Origin: Eupeodes corollae
Taxonomy: Eukaryota; Arthropoda; Insecta; Diptera; Syrphidae
Direction of reading: 5' to 3'
DNA length: 64,000 nt
Assembly (NCBI RefSeq): GCF_945859685.1
Contig: NC_079149.1
Location: 104,186,863 to 104,250,862 of the forward strand
Below, piece after piece: positions 10,021 to 21,630 of the stretch. The notes beneath the pieces are model-generated. The model saw nothing but the letters and a program-made list of their open reading frames with translations. It searched no databases and was not told the DNA's origin. A program made the position numbers and the translations under genes. Numbering within the stretch: position 1 is the first letter of the stretch; every line of letters starts with the position of its first letter.

Positions 10021-13000
10021 TTCTGACTGCAGACCTATTTGCCTAACGCCAAAGAAATGCTTGTTGAGGGCTTTCGTATACTAACCTTAGCAAAAAACTT
10101 TAAGTTTGGAATCTTGTTAAGGTTAAAATTTCAAGATGGTTCTTCATTGTTTGATTTGACATTTAAAGAAAATGGTAGAAAATGTTTCATATGTCATGTA
10201 AATTCACAATATCTTAGTAAAAATCTTTCAAATTAGCAAATTGATATTTTTAGTATAGGTAACGCGAATTTCTTAAAATCCGTCAGTTGAAAATCTTTTA
10301 TTAAAGTTTGTTTCGGCGCTTCTTCGGGGCATCAAACCTAAGCGTACTTTAATTTTTTTTTCAATGTTAATTGTCATCATGCGATATGACATTGATATTT
10401 GGTAGAATTCCACCCAAGATCGTGATGAGTGTAAAGGGGTTAAAAATTACATAAAAAGAATATTTCATAAGAACACATTCTTTAATGTGCTATTTCGGGA
10501 GCTACGCATTTATAGCGTACAAATCTCATAAATTCGTAAAATTTTGACTACGTTAAGGGGGATGAAGCATTTAGATATACTTTCTTGATAATTGCACTAG
10601 CTTTTAACTAATTTCACTAGCAATGTCTTCATCCACACAAAAGTCCTAGAATAACTTACATAGATATATAATGTGGGTCACACCTAACACATCTTGCATA
10701 TTATAACAAATGTATATCAACTCAAACACCTGTCAAATAATCTACTAACATAACATTTATGTGAACAAGTCAAGAGTAACTTAGTAACTGACAAGTCTAA
10801 GAATTTAAATTGTGTAACATTAGCATTAATTTTGTATCTGACAAGCCTTGTTTTACAAGATACAATTTGACATTTTTTTGATAAGTCACGTTGTGTGTGT
10901 TGTTCATATTTTACATAAGATGATTTTTTTTTTAGATTCTTAATGCTTGTCACGTTTTGTTATAAAAAGATCAAAACCTAAGGATTTTTTAAACTTTCAA
11001 TTTTTGTTTGGTGTTTTAGATTTGTGTCGCTCTGTGTCACAGAATTTTAGACAAACCTTCGCTATTTCTAACTTTTGTGACAAGTAATTGATTGTGAGTA
11101 AGAAAATTAGAGAATTAGGATTTAAAGTAAATGTCATCTTTCAAATTTGATTTGTCAAACTAAAGAGCTGTCAAAAAGTCCAAACACTTTAGATCAAGTA
11201 AGAAAAGTGAATAATTTGTTTGTTTTTCGGTTGAATTGACAATTTGCGAATTTACGGAAAAGTTTTAAATTTATTTATATTTTGTTTAAACAATTATTTC
11301 AAATAAAAAACTATTCTAGTAATCAACCGAACAATTTCTTCAATGGATAAAAAAATACAACTTTTACTTTTAGTTTTGCAATTTATGTTTTGTTTTTTTA
11401 ATTTATTCGAAAATATTACTAATATTTATTTTTAAAAAAGAATTTAATCTACTAAAGTTCAGAAAGTTGTTCAGCCAAATTATACAAAACACTCAGAAAG
11501 TAGATAGAAAAACACATGTTGGTCATATTTCTCATTCAAAATTAAAATTCTAGTTTTATTTTATTCAATGTTATACATTTTAATTATAGAGCAAAAGGTT
11601 TAATTACTATTAAGCGTTGTTAAATCTTGTTTTATATTTAAAAAACGAAATAATCTAAAAATAAAAAAGCGGTTAGGTATGGATGTTGCTATTTTCTGTT
11701 TTTAATTAATTAATGTATTTATTAAAAGCTATACAAAAATAAACTCATGTCTATATTTATTGAATTAAAATCATGTGTGTTTTTTTTTTAAATTATTTGT
11801 TTAAAGGGAAAACAAATTATGCACATTATACATATTTTGTTTTAACTTAAAATATACTTAAAACCCTGATTATACTATGTGAATACGAGTTTCAATGGGT
11901 CAATGACATTTGAATATATAGGTATTTCTAGTATTTGCCCGTGTTACAAACAAGGTGTCAAAAGCCTATCAATCATAACGTCTGTCGTTGTTGGTTGGTT
12001 TTCGTTATACATTAGTTGGTTAGTCAAATTGAATACGCACTTTCAATTTGGGTTATTTAACTACATACATTTAATTACCAATGAACATTCTCGTCGTCGT
12101 CGTTACAATTTCATGGTTTGATTTTTTATTTAATTTTGACAGCGGAAAATTTTTTAAATGTTAATACTTTTATGTCTTTCGTTATGTTGCAGTTATTTAC
12201 TTTAAGTCAATTGGAATGTAAGAAATTACAAAGTAGCATTTTGATATCTATACAATCTATAAACTATTTATTGAAAAAGTGAAAGAAACAAGTTAGCGAA
12301 ACAAATTATCAAAAACATAATACAAAACTTTTGAATTCATACATTGCATGAAATTCGTAATTTAAAAAAACGGTATCATAATATAATGTGATTTGTCAAT
12401 TAGAAAGGCTAAAAAATTGTTGTTTTAAAAGAATTGGAAACGGTGAGTAATTTTTATTTATGAAGATCAAAATGGAGTCTCATAAGCCATAAAGATTTAA
12501 CAAAAATCTGAACAAATTGTATGAAGGAAAGGAAATAACAATTTCAGGTACTTAGTAAAATATTAACAAAATTAACACCAATGGTCAATTGCTAGCCTTT
12601 TAATTTTGAATGCAAAAAATTTTGTTCTGCTCTACAAATTGAATCAAAAGAATGATTCTAAATATCTAAATAATTCCCGTCGGCAGCTTCGTATTTTTTT
12701 TCATAAATTTAAACAAAATTTAAGATTCAATTTTTGAAATTCGTTAATTTAGTTCCTTTTTTTAGTTTTGATTAAAAAAACATTTACCTAATTTTGAATT
12801 TCTTTTAAAATTTTTATATGTGTCTTATTGTGAATTAAATTAATTAAAATTCTACTATTTCTGTTTTTTTTGTCCAATCAATTGTTTTCCAATTCTAAAT
12901 CAATTCGAAAACTTAGATCATAAATCAATGACGAAAATAATTTTTTAAAAGATCTAGAATCTCATTAGCCTCAAAAAGTATTAAGTTTTGTACAAAAATA

Positions 13001-15044
13001 AGGCTTTTGTTTTGTTTCATTGAAACAATTAGGTTAAGTGTCTTCGAAAACCATAAATCTATTACTAATTACTTTCAAACTGGAAAACAATTGTCATTTT
13101 TGGGATAAGATTTTACCTAAATTGCGTACATAAAATTGGTTCCTAATTGGCACAACTTTTACGGTATCATAAGGATCGATGTAATTAGTTCTGTCTGGAG
13201 CAAGATGTAATTAATTATATATCGTTTTATCGTTCTTCTTTAACCTAGATCTGATTTTTTTAAGATAAACGACTACAAAAATAGTTAAGAATAAAGTAGA
13301 TGCAAGTCAAATTTTCAAGTGTCATCAATTTTTGTTTGTTCAAAAAAAAAGTATATTGTGTTAAAAATATAAATCAACAAATTGCACAGATGTGATCAAA
13401 ATTGGATAAATAGATATACAAAAAATACAAATGATGTGAAACGCTAGGTTTTTTAAGTATTCATCATGTTAAAAGATCAATTATTAATTTATGAATCTCA
13501 ATTATTGTAGCAAAATCTTACTTATATTTGTTGAAATAAAATAAATTGAGAATCATTTTTAAGTTTGTAAAAAAACTAAGTTTTCATTTTTGATCAAACA
13601 AGATACGATGCAAATTCAAGGATTATAGAAATGGATTCCTATATAACATTTTAAATAAATTTGGTGTGTGAATAAAATAAAGAATTGGTTTTCTATTTAA
13701 CAAAATAAATTGATTTGTTCACTTGAATTCCCGACGGGCAATGTCAGCATATAAAAAAGTGACCAATTATTTAATAACAATCTGATGAGAAGATAAGTCT
13801 CTACTGTTTGACTTAAACATATCCAAAAATTACAATAACTTTTAGTAAAAAGTTTAAAGAAAACAATGACAACATAAAAAAAATCTATAAAATTACGGAG
13901 GTTCTTCTGTGTCAATTTTTCCAGTAATTTTAATTGCTAGAAACTAAGTTCTAGTTAACGGCCACAGTTAGAATGGTTAGTTAATGGTGAAGTTGTTCTC
14001 ATTTGCTAACCAATGAGATTTACATTTAAGGAACTTAATCTTAAGAAATGGCGAAAAGTTCAACTCTTATATATAAAGTTAAAAGGTTTAATTTAACTTC
14101 TTTCTGCAACATACAGAAAATGGTGGTAGTTTTAGCGTACAAAACCTTTAAGTTAGTAGGATTAAAGTTTCTCACTATTTGTTGTAAAGAGCTAATTTTA
14201 ATTTGTATGTCCGATTTCATAACCAAACACTAAAAACACTTTTATCTAAAAGCTTTTTAAATTTTATCAGGCCTTTAAATTTTGTCAGTTTTACCAAGCT
14301 TAAAATGGGAATTTTCATGGATATTTTTGGTAAAAATAAAACCCCTTTTTTCTTTCTTTTAAGTGAATCGTGTGAGATAAAATAAGAAAGCATTATATCT
14401 TTAAATAAATGACAAGAATTGCAAAATACAATAATCTAGAAATCTAGCCAAGCCGTTGAATTTGTTTTGAACGTGTAATAATTTTCGGTTTCATTAATGG
14501 TAGGTTATTTTTCGTACGATTGATTTTTTTTAAATATATCCCCGACGCAGATTTGAAAAGATCCTGTGGCATGAAATCGTAAAGAAATAAACACTTGATT
14601 TCATGACGAGTTTATTTCGGTTAGTTTTATGCTCCAAATGATGACCAAACAATATCAACAGTTGAACTACAGATGCTTTGAAAAGTAGAAACCTCATTTT
14701 GAAGTCAATATCATCATAGTCTGAAAATGGATTCTTGTGAACGCGGAAAACTCTATAACAGCAAATAACTATATGGAGTTCTTCTTCGTCACATGAAGAT
14801 GACCAATTTAATATTCTAATTAAGAACTAAAATAATAAAACCGATGTTACAAATAGTAATGTAATGTTGAATTTGTTTACCTATTCATTCGATATGTCCA
14901 AATATTGAGAATACAAATTTAAAAAAACAAAAGATTAGCTGTCAATCTGTTATATTCTTTTTTTAATGACACTTTTAAAATTTAATGAGCCAATAAAAGG
15001 CATTTAGTTTTAAAAGGTGTTTAAAAGCTTGTTTACTTTAAAAA

Positions 15045-15298
15045 CGGTTAGTGAAACCAAAATATTCCATTTTACAGTTTAAAATCCTGTTAAATGTATA
15101 AAAGTTGTATATGAAATTGGGCATTAAAACACTCTTTTAACTTATATACCTATTTACACATCTTACTCAAGCGGTTAGTGAAACCAAAATATCCCATTTT
15201 ACAGTTTAAAATCCTGTTAAATGTATAAAAGTTGTATATGAAATTGGGCATTAAAACACTCTTTTAACTTATATACCTATTTACACATCTTACTCAAA
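15045..15298 (+). repeat. Near-perfect 127-bp tandem duplication
   Basis: Copy 1 is 15045-15171 and copy 2 is 15172-15298, each starting CGGTTAGTGAAACC and ending at ACATCTTACTCAA. I see a single clear internal difference (ATATTCC versus ATATCCC) plus divergence at the final bases, so this is a recent event or an assembly artefact. It lies inside the dpp 5' intron. Confidence 0.9.
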
Positions 15299-17297
15299 AC
15301 GATGTTTTTGCGGGACTATATTAGAAAGGTCTTAAAAACATTTATAATACAATATCCATCTAAAACTTTAGTATAAAACCTTCTTGGCACTCAGTTTTTA
15401 GTTCAATTTTTATAATTGCATATACATAAAACATAAAAATAATGAAAATCAGTACTAAAAACTCTAAAGCAATGCCAAGAGCTTATGTAAAATTCTAGAA
15501 GAAAAATTCCAATTGAGTTCTTTCATAGAAAAATTTAAATAACGTTTTGCTATTATGCGTAACTTGAATTTAAGTGTCTTAGGAAACGAAATGGTCTCTC
15601 TCTCCCATAGAAGAATTTCAAAATGTTTCATAACAATGTTTAAGTATTTTAGAAAATTTCATTTTTCCCCATAACCATGCTCTCCTCAAACATAAGATTT
15701 TATTCCAATATATATCTTATCATTAACTTCAATTAATGTTACTACTATGTACACTCTTTTTTTAAAATATTTTTTACTTAAGAAAGTACTCTCAACTCAT
15801 CATCATCATCATCATTATTAAACAAACAAAGCAACACTGACCCTTAACCATTGGGTCAAGTTTTATGTAAATTCATTTAAACTTCACCAAAGAAATTCCT
15901 ACATTGTACAATGTTCAGTAAAAAAGACCAACAAAATCTTATGAATGATAAATGTCAGTATATGTATGTCTGACTAAAAGACTGAAACAAGCAAAAATAA
16001 AACAAAATCAATTGAAATATTGTATGTAATTGAAAATTATCTCATCTTTCAAACGAAATAAATATATCTCGATAATTATATTGTATCTCATCGGAGGAGT
16101 CTAGAAATAAATTTTAAACCACAAACTTAACTTAACCACTGACCGAATGGCGCCCAAAATATGTTATAACAAAAAAACATATATTATACGAGAAATTAAT
16201 ATCTATACGAGAACATATTGGGAAATCATTGTATTTTCTCTTTATAAACAACAAAAACAACAACTGAAAAAGAAAGAGATGGAAAAATATTGACATTTTT
16301 ATTTATAATATTGATTTTATAATAATTTTATTTGTGTTGTTGTATTTTTTTATTTATTTTAAAAGAAAACAAAATATCTACCAAATGACTGATCTACGAG
16401 TGTCGGTCGAGTTGAGTGTGTATAAAAAAAAAACTATCTAAGGTATGAAGGTTTTTCTCAAGGCATCGATCGCTTATTGACAGATAGATAGAGTTTGGTA
16501 TGTGTATATAGAGATTTATACATCATGAAACTTCTGTATACCTTAACAAAAAAATAATTAACATATCTCTCATAAGGAAAATGAGTTTTCTTAATTAATA
16601 ATAATACCTACAAAAATAACAACAAATATAGGAATTTATAAGAACTGTAGTATTTAACGCTCGTGATTAAACCCCAACTTTACAACAACGACGACTTTAT
16701 CGACATCAAACTTGAGGTAAAAATAGAATTTTTAATGCCCTATCATGTAATAACAATAATACTAATAGTATGTTCAGTTCAATAGAAAATATATAGATGA
16801 ATCTATAGGTAAAAATATTTATTTATAATTAAAGCCACATTTAGAGCTTGTTTTGAGAGAAAAAAAAATAATACCTAGACGATAAAACAACAACAAACAA
16901 AACTAAGTCCACATTCTGGAAATATTCTGTAATAGTTCAACATCTGAAACAGCAACAGCAGCAGCAAAAATAACAACAATTTAACAATAAATAATAATAA
17001 ATAAATATAAAAGAAAAAAAGAAGAAATATTGTAAACGAACAAAGCGCAAAAAGATATAGGTATCTCTCCTACTAACAACAATCTAGCCGAAACCAGTCT
17101 AAGGCTTCTTATTTTGCTGTTCTTATATTTTTCTTTTAGTTTATAGCCTTTTTTATTTTTTGTGGAATGAAGAAAAGAGCTCATTGCAACTTAAATACTT
17201 AAATAGAGGTTGGATTGCAACTCTTTCCTCTCCATCATCATATCACATCACAGAACACTCAGAATCACTCTACTCTAGACGATAGATATATAAATAC

Positions 17298-17326
17298 AGA
17301 TAGATAGATACACTATCTATCTATCT
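17298..17326. repeat. GATA-repeat hairpin
   Basis: Perfect inverted repeat with 13-bp arms: AGATAGATAGATA, a CAC loop, then TATCTATCTATCT. It sits in a GATA/TATC microsatellite just left of the candidate donor at 17586. Confidence 0.85.
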
Positions 17327-17586
17327 ATTTGTCTATAAAATAAAGTAGCTAAGCTATATAGTTTTTACCCACATCAAGTTTGCATTTACCTATACTATAT
17401 CGTGCAATTGGGTTTTTCTTTTATAATAATTTAAACAAAATAAATACAAACAAAAATATTAACATGAAAGTTGATAAAGTGCGTGTGTAAAATAAATAAA
17501 CATTTGATATAGAAAAAGAATTAAACAAAAAAAAAGTATCTAAAGGCTAAGGAAAAATTAAATGACTTTAATCAAAACACACTCAC

Positions 17587-19580
17587 CTCAGTCTTATGTT
17601 TTCTTGTTTTGTCCGCGTGCGCGTGTTAATTGTATATACTTGTAGATTTATATATATATTAAAAAATATACTAACAATTATAATATTAGTAAAAATAACA
17701 ACAACTTCTTGTAATAGTTTTACACTTCATTTACACACAAAACTTGTTCTTTTATCCATTTAAATTATTTTTATTTTTGTTTTTATTTCTTTTTTTTTGA
17801 ACTACTTTTTTAATTAAACTTTTTATTATATTAAAATATTTTACACTTTTTATTTAAAATATTTTTTAAATTACGTTTTCCGACGATAGTGATATATAAA
17901 AAATATATAGTTTTTAAAAACTTTTTTTTGACGTTGTATTATTACAAGAATAATTGTCACAAAAATGCCAAACAGCATCTATGAAATAATTATGATCACT
18001 AATTACTGTTACAATCATGTCAGTTATAGATACTTTTTTGTATTCGTTGTTGTTTGTGTTTTTATTGTTGATGGTGTTACTGTTACTGTTGTTGTTTTTG
18101 TTTTGTTTGAATTTTCTTTTCACTTTGATGATGGATGAAACTCTGCAATAATAATAATAATGCAGCAACAACCAAAGTGGCAAGAGCAACAGCAGGTGCA
18201 TTAAAATATGTGACAGCCAGATAGAAAAGTTGTTTAGTTAATTGTATATTTTTTGTTTTTTTTTTTTAAATTCAAAAGAAGTTTTGTTTTTAATTTATTG
18301 TTAAAAACCTAAAATATCAGTTATTTCGTTTAAAATTTTCCACAGTTAAAAAATTTAGTTTATTTTTTCCGTTTTACGGTTAAATTTTAACACTTTCCTT
18401 TTATTATACACGGCGAAGATTGCGATGGTGATGATGACAAGAAAACAAAAACAAAATAACGAGAAAACAAAAAAATCAATAACTATAAAAATATTTTTCT
18501 TTTTTAATTCATGTGCTTATTTTGATTTCGTTTAACTTTTTCTTCTTCACAGTTGTTGTTGTATCTGATATGAGAGATGTTTTTTGTTGCATTTGTAGTT
18601 GTAGTAGACATTTAATATACAACACAAAAATGTAGAAATTTTCACTTTATACTGTTTTTGTTTTTGAAATTTAATTTAATTATATTTTATAATATTTAAA
18701 AGTGCACTTTTGAAGTTTAAATATTTGAAACAATTGATTCATTAAATTTAACGAAATAGTCATAAACATGGTTTCGATTTTCGTAGGATGATGATTGAAT
18801 TTGTAGATGATGATGGATGCAAAAGTTATACAAATTGCGATGATAAACAATATGGCTTAAGCCTTATACGAAGAAGGCTCCTTTATAATAATCCAATTGT
18901 TGTAGTTGAATGTGCGAGAGATCGGAATTACACGGGTTATAGTAGATTAATTTGATAGTTTTGATATACGAAAAAATTAAAATAATTATCGTACGTATTT
19001 TTGCTTTCATTGGTGCGACTACTTGTTTTCCATATTACTTCTTGTCTTGTTTTTTATTTTCATCAATATTTCTGGTTATATGTACATAACGTATGTAGAG
19101 GAGATGCAAACACGATTATTAATCTTTTTTAACTTGCGCAACTTTTTTTTTGTTTTTTCTTTTCGTTTTTAAATGACACAGTAATTAATTTATATAAAAA
19201 ATTGTTAAGACAGACGAACAAAATTAAAAGTTTTGTGTAGATACTTTTTGCGCTAGCAATGTATCTCTAAGCTGACTTTTCGGATTTTGGAAGGTTTTTT
19301 TTCTTGTTTTTAAAACTTTTTTTGTATTTCTTTTAATTTGTAGGTATAAGAGTATCTTTGAGTTCAGCTCAGAGTTTAGTTCGAAGAGTGTGTAGATAGT
19401 ATTGGTGTATCTGTTTTGTATTTTAAAAACGAAAAAGTATCTCTCAACGGAATAGATTTAAACTCGATCAGGGCTGTAGAACGACTAACGCCTATCTGTC
19501 TACCTGATTCAATAATCCAAAGTGTATAGTCTCGTTTGGACGTTGTTGGTTGTCGTCGTTTTCGTCTTCGTCGTCGTCTA
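17587..19580 (-). other. Candidate non-coding 5' exon of dpp
   Basis: On the minus strand GACTGAG|GTGAGTG at 17587/17586 is a near-consensus splice donor that could join the acceptor at 6693. Upstream on the same strand (19540-19580) the sequence is rich in ACGACGAC/CAACAACG, the composition of many fly 5' UTRs. Drosophila dpp has non-coding first exons with several promoters, so such an exon is expected. The start is not fixed: I see no convincing TATA/Inr pair, and 19580 is only where the UTR-like composition fades. A 95-codon open frame lies inside (17914-18201, N-terminus MHLLLLLPLWLLL). It is Asn-rich from CAA/AAT repeats and most likely chance. CAGGTAG on minus is at 19500-19506. Confidence 0.3.
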
Positions 19581-19931
19581 TACAGACATCAGCGGCCAGC
19601 AGCCAGTGTACACAGCTACTGCTGCTGGATGATCACTTGTTCATGTTGTTTAACTTGCTGCTGGTGCTCTGGGGCTGCTTGATCGTTGGTTGGAGTGGAG
19701 TTCCGTGACTCCTGTTACTTATTTGTATAGATGCGACTAAGTGTATGTTTGTGTGTATCTATGTATCTATCTATGTGTTTTCTTTTTTTTTTGTGATGGT
19801 GTTTGGTGTGTGTGAAATATTTTCTCACAGTTCCTCAAGCTATTTGGAGGAATTTTTTCCATTTTTTGCTTTTCGATCTATATTAATAAGGTAGTATTAG
19901 TGAGCGAGTTGTTTTTGAGAATGTAGTTGTA

Positions 19932-19966
19932 GGGAGAGAGAGAGAGTGAGTGAGTAAGAGAGAGAA
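19932..19966. promoter_or_regulatory. GAGA-rich block
   Basis: GGGAGAGAGAGAGAG followed by TGAGTGAGTAAGAGAGAGA: several overlapping GAGAG sites for the GAGA factor (Trithorax-like). GAGA blocks are common just upstream of fly developmental promoters. This one lies just upstream of the candidate dpp 5' exon in the minus sense. It is also simply a microsatellite. Confidence 0.35.
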
Positions 19967-20877
19967 ATCAATCGTGAGAGAAAACTAAATTTTCTCACTG
20001 ATACAGATGAAAAAATATCAAAAAAGATACATTTTGTGCGATGTGATGTTGATGTTGATCGTGATGGTGATGATGATCATCATCAACATCAAGAGATGGT
20101 ATTGTAGTGTGTTTTTTTTGTCTTCATTTCATTTGATGGTGATCTCGGCTCTGAGCTGAGACTGAGGCTAAGACTGAGACTGAGACCCATAAGATACTTT
20201 TTTTTCTGTGTTTTTTAATTTCCTTCAACTTCATCTTCTTGAGATATTTTGTTGTGTTGCTTTTTTTCTCATTTTTGTGCATGAGCAACAAGTAAACACA
20301 TTCCATTGAGATGTGTTTCCTCTAAGAAGATATCTCTCGTGCAATATATAAATCATCAATCCTAAAGTTTATAAGTGGATGTGGTTGGATGATACAAAAA
20401 AAAGTTAAAGGTTTTGAGTGTCCTTTTTTTGTTTGTCTTAATGTATCAAAATGATTTTAATCGATGATGAGTTGTGTTTTTTTTACTTTGAAATTTAAAA
20501 AAAAATGAAATGCTTAGAAAGCTATATATTATTGGTTAAGAAAATCTTATTGATCAGGGACAATAATTTGAATTTGACAAAAAGGATACTAGTATAATTA
20601 AAATAATAATTTTGTTATATTATATTTAGTTTTGAAAATAAATATAATTATGTGAGAAAAATTTTAGTCAAAGGGCAATTCGGACTTAAAACTCACTTGA
20701 GATAGAAATTGCTAACATAATTAAATGTTTTGGATAAAATTTTAATAATTGCTCAAAGGAACGTCTTATTTTTAATTATAAGATTATGGAATTTCAATTT
20801 ATGGAGGAACAAGAAATTAACTATTATTTTCATAACTCTCAAAAATCTGTTGTAAGAAATAATTTAAAATTAAAGTT
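19967..20877. other. Low-complexity flank upstream of the candidate dpp promoter
   Basis: Contains a GATGATGATCATCATC palindrome at about 20066-20081 within GATG/CATC repeats, a CTGAG/GACTGA-rich stretch near 20145-20190, then plain AT-rich sequence. No gene seen. Confidence 0.5.
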
Positions 20878-21630
20878 AAAAAGGAGGCTCGGATACGACC
20901 TACACTAATAGCTTCCCATTCCGTCTGCCGATTTGTCTTGCTTTGAAGGCTTAGTCGAAAACCAATTTTAATAATATTTGCGTATATTTAAAAAAGAATA
21001 AATGACTTTTGGATTTTTATAAACAAATTTCTGAATGTAGAAAACAATATTTTCTGTGAGAAAAAATTAGTTTAATTTTTGAAAAGATATTTGAGTAAAT
21101 TTTTACCAAGTAATATTGTTTTTTAGTTTGTATTTATTGTAAAAAAAACTATCGATTCTATTTTTCTCAAATTTTAACTGAATGTTGACAACAATATTCC
21201 TATAAAAATAATCTTAAATTTTTTTTAAATTTTTACCAACTTTTATTAATTTTTTGTTGAGTTTTTGTTTTTTGTAAAAAAAACTCATAATTTGATTTTT
21301 CTCAAAATTTTACCAGATGTCAAAAACGTTATTCTTCGTTGCATACAGTTATTTCGGAGAAAAAAAACATTTTTTGTTCCAAAAATAAATTAATTGACAA
21401 TTATTTTTTTTTTTGATTTATAAAAAAACGTTTAATTGGATTTTTCCAAAAATATACTTCTTTGGTGTCACGTTACAATATATAATGTACAATTTTATTT
21501 AAGTCGCTAGCGCTATTGGTTCGTGAGATATTCTTTTATTAAGACCATAGAGACCTTGAAAAATTGATAAATGTCAACATTTTCAATTCAATAAATTGGA
21601 CCGATTACAATAACTTCCTATGGGAAGTTA
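20878..21630 (-). mobile_element. Repeat A copy 1
   Basis: Inverted copy of an interspersed AT-rich element that recurs six times here. The right end (on minus ATGGGAAGC, AGTGTAGGTCG and the AGCCTCC tail) is at 20878-20945. The left end, with hairpin AACTTCCTATGGGAAGTT, is at 21612-21630. Between them are the family's internal marks on minus: CTCACGAACCAATAGCGCTA, the TTGGTAAAAATT and TCTTTTCAAAA blocks, and GAAAATGTTGACATTTATC. About 750 bp, apparently complete at both ends but without coding capacity. Class unknown. Confidence 0.75.

Larger units (their letters stand above)
6693..17586 (-). other. dpp 5' intron (inferred), about 10.9 kb
   Basis: Intron between the acceptor at 6693 and the strong candidate donor at 17586. 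No open frame with protein character and no transposon signature is seen. Contents: microsatellite-like (CACT)n near 7100, Zelda/Rel-type motifs at 7201-7269, the Rel-site cluster at 8601-9547, two duplications (9787-10020 and 15045-15298), and a CAG/CAA-rich stretch near 16940-16980. The remainder is AT-rich and shows no further structure to me. The upper limit depends on the donor call. Confidence 0.5.
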
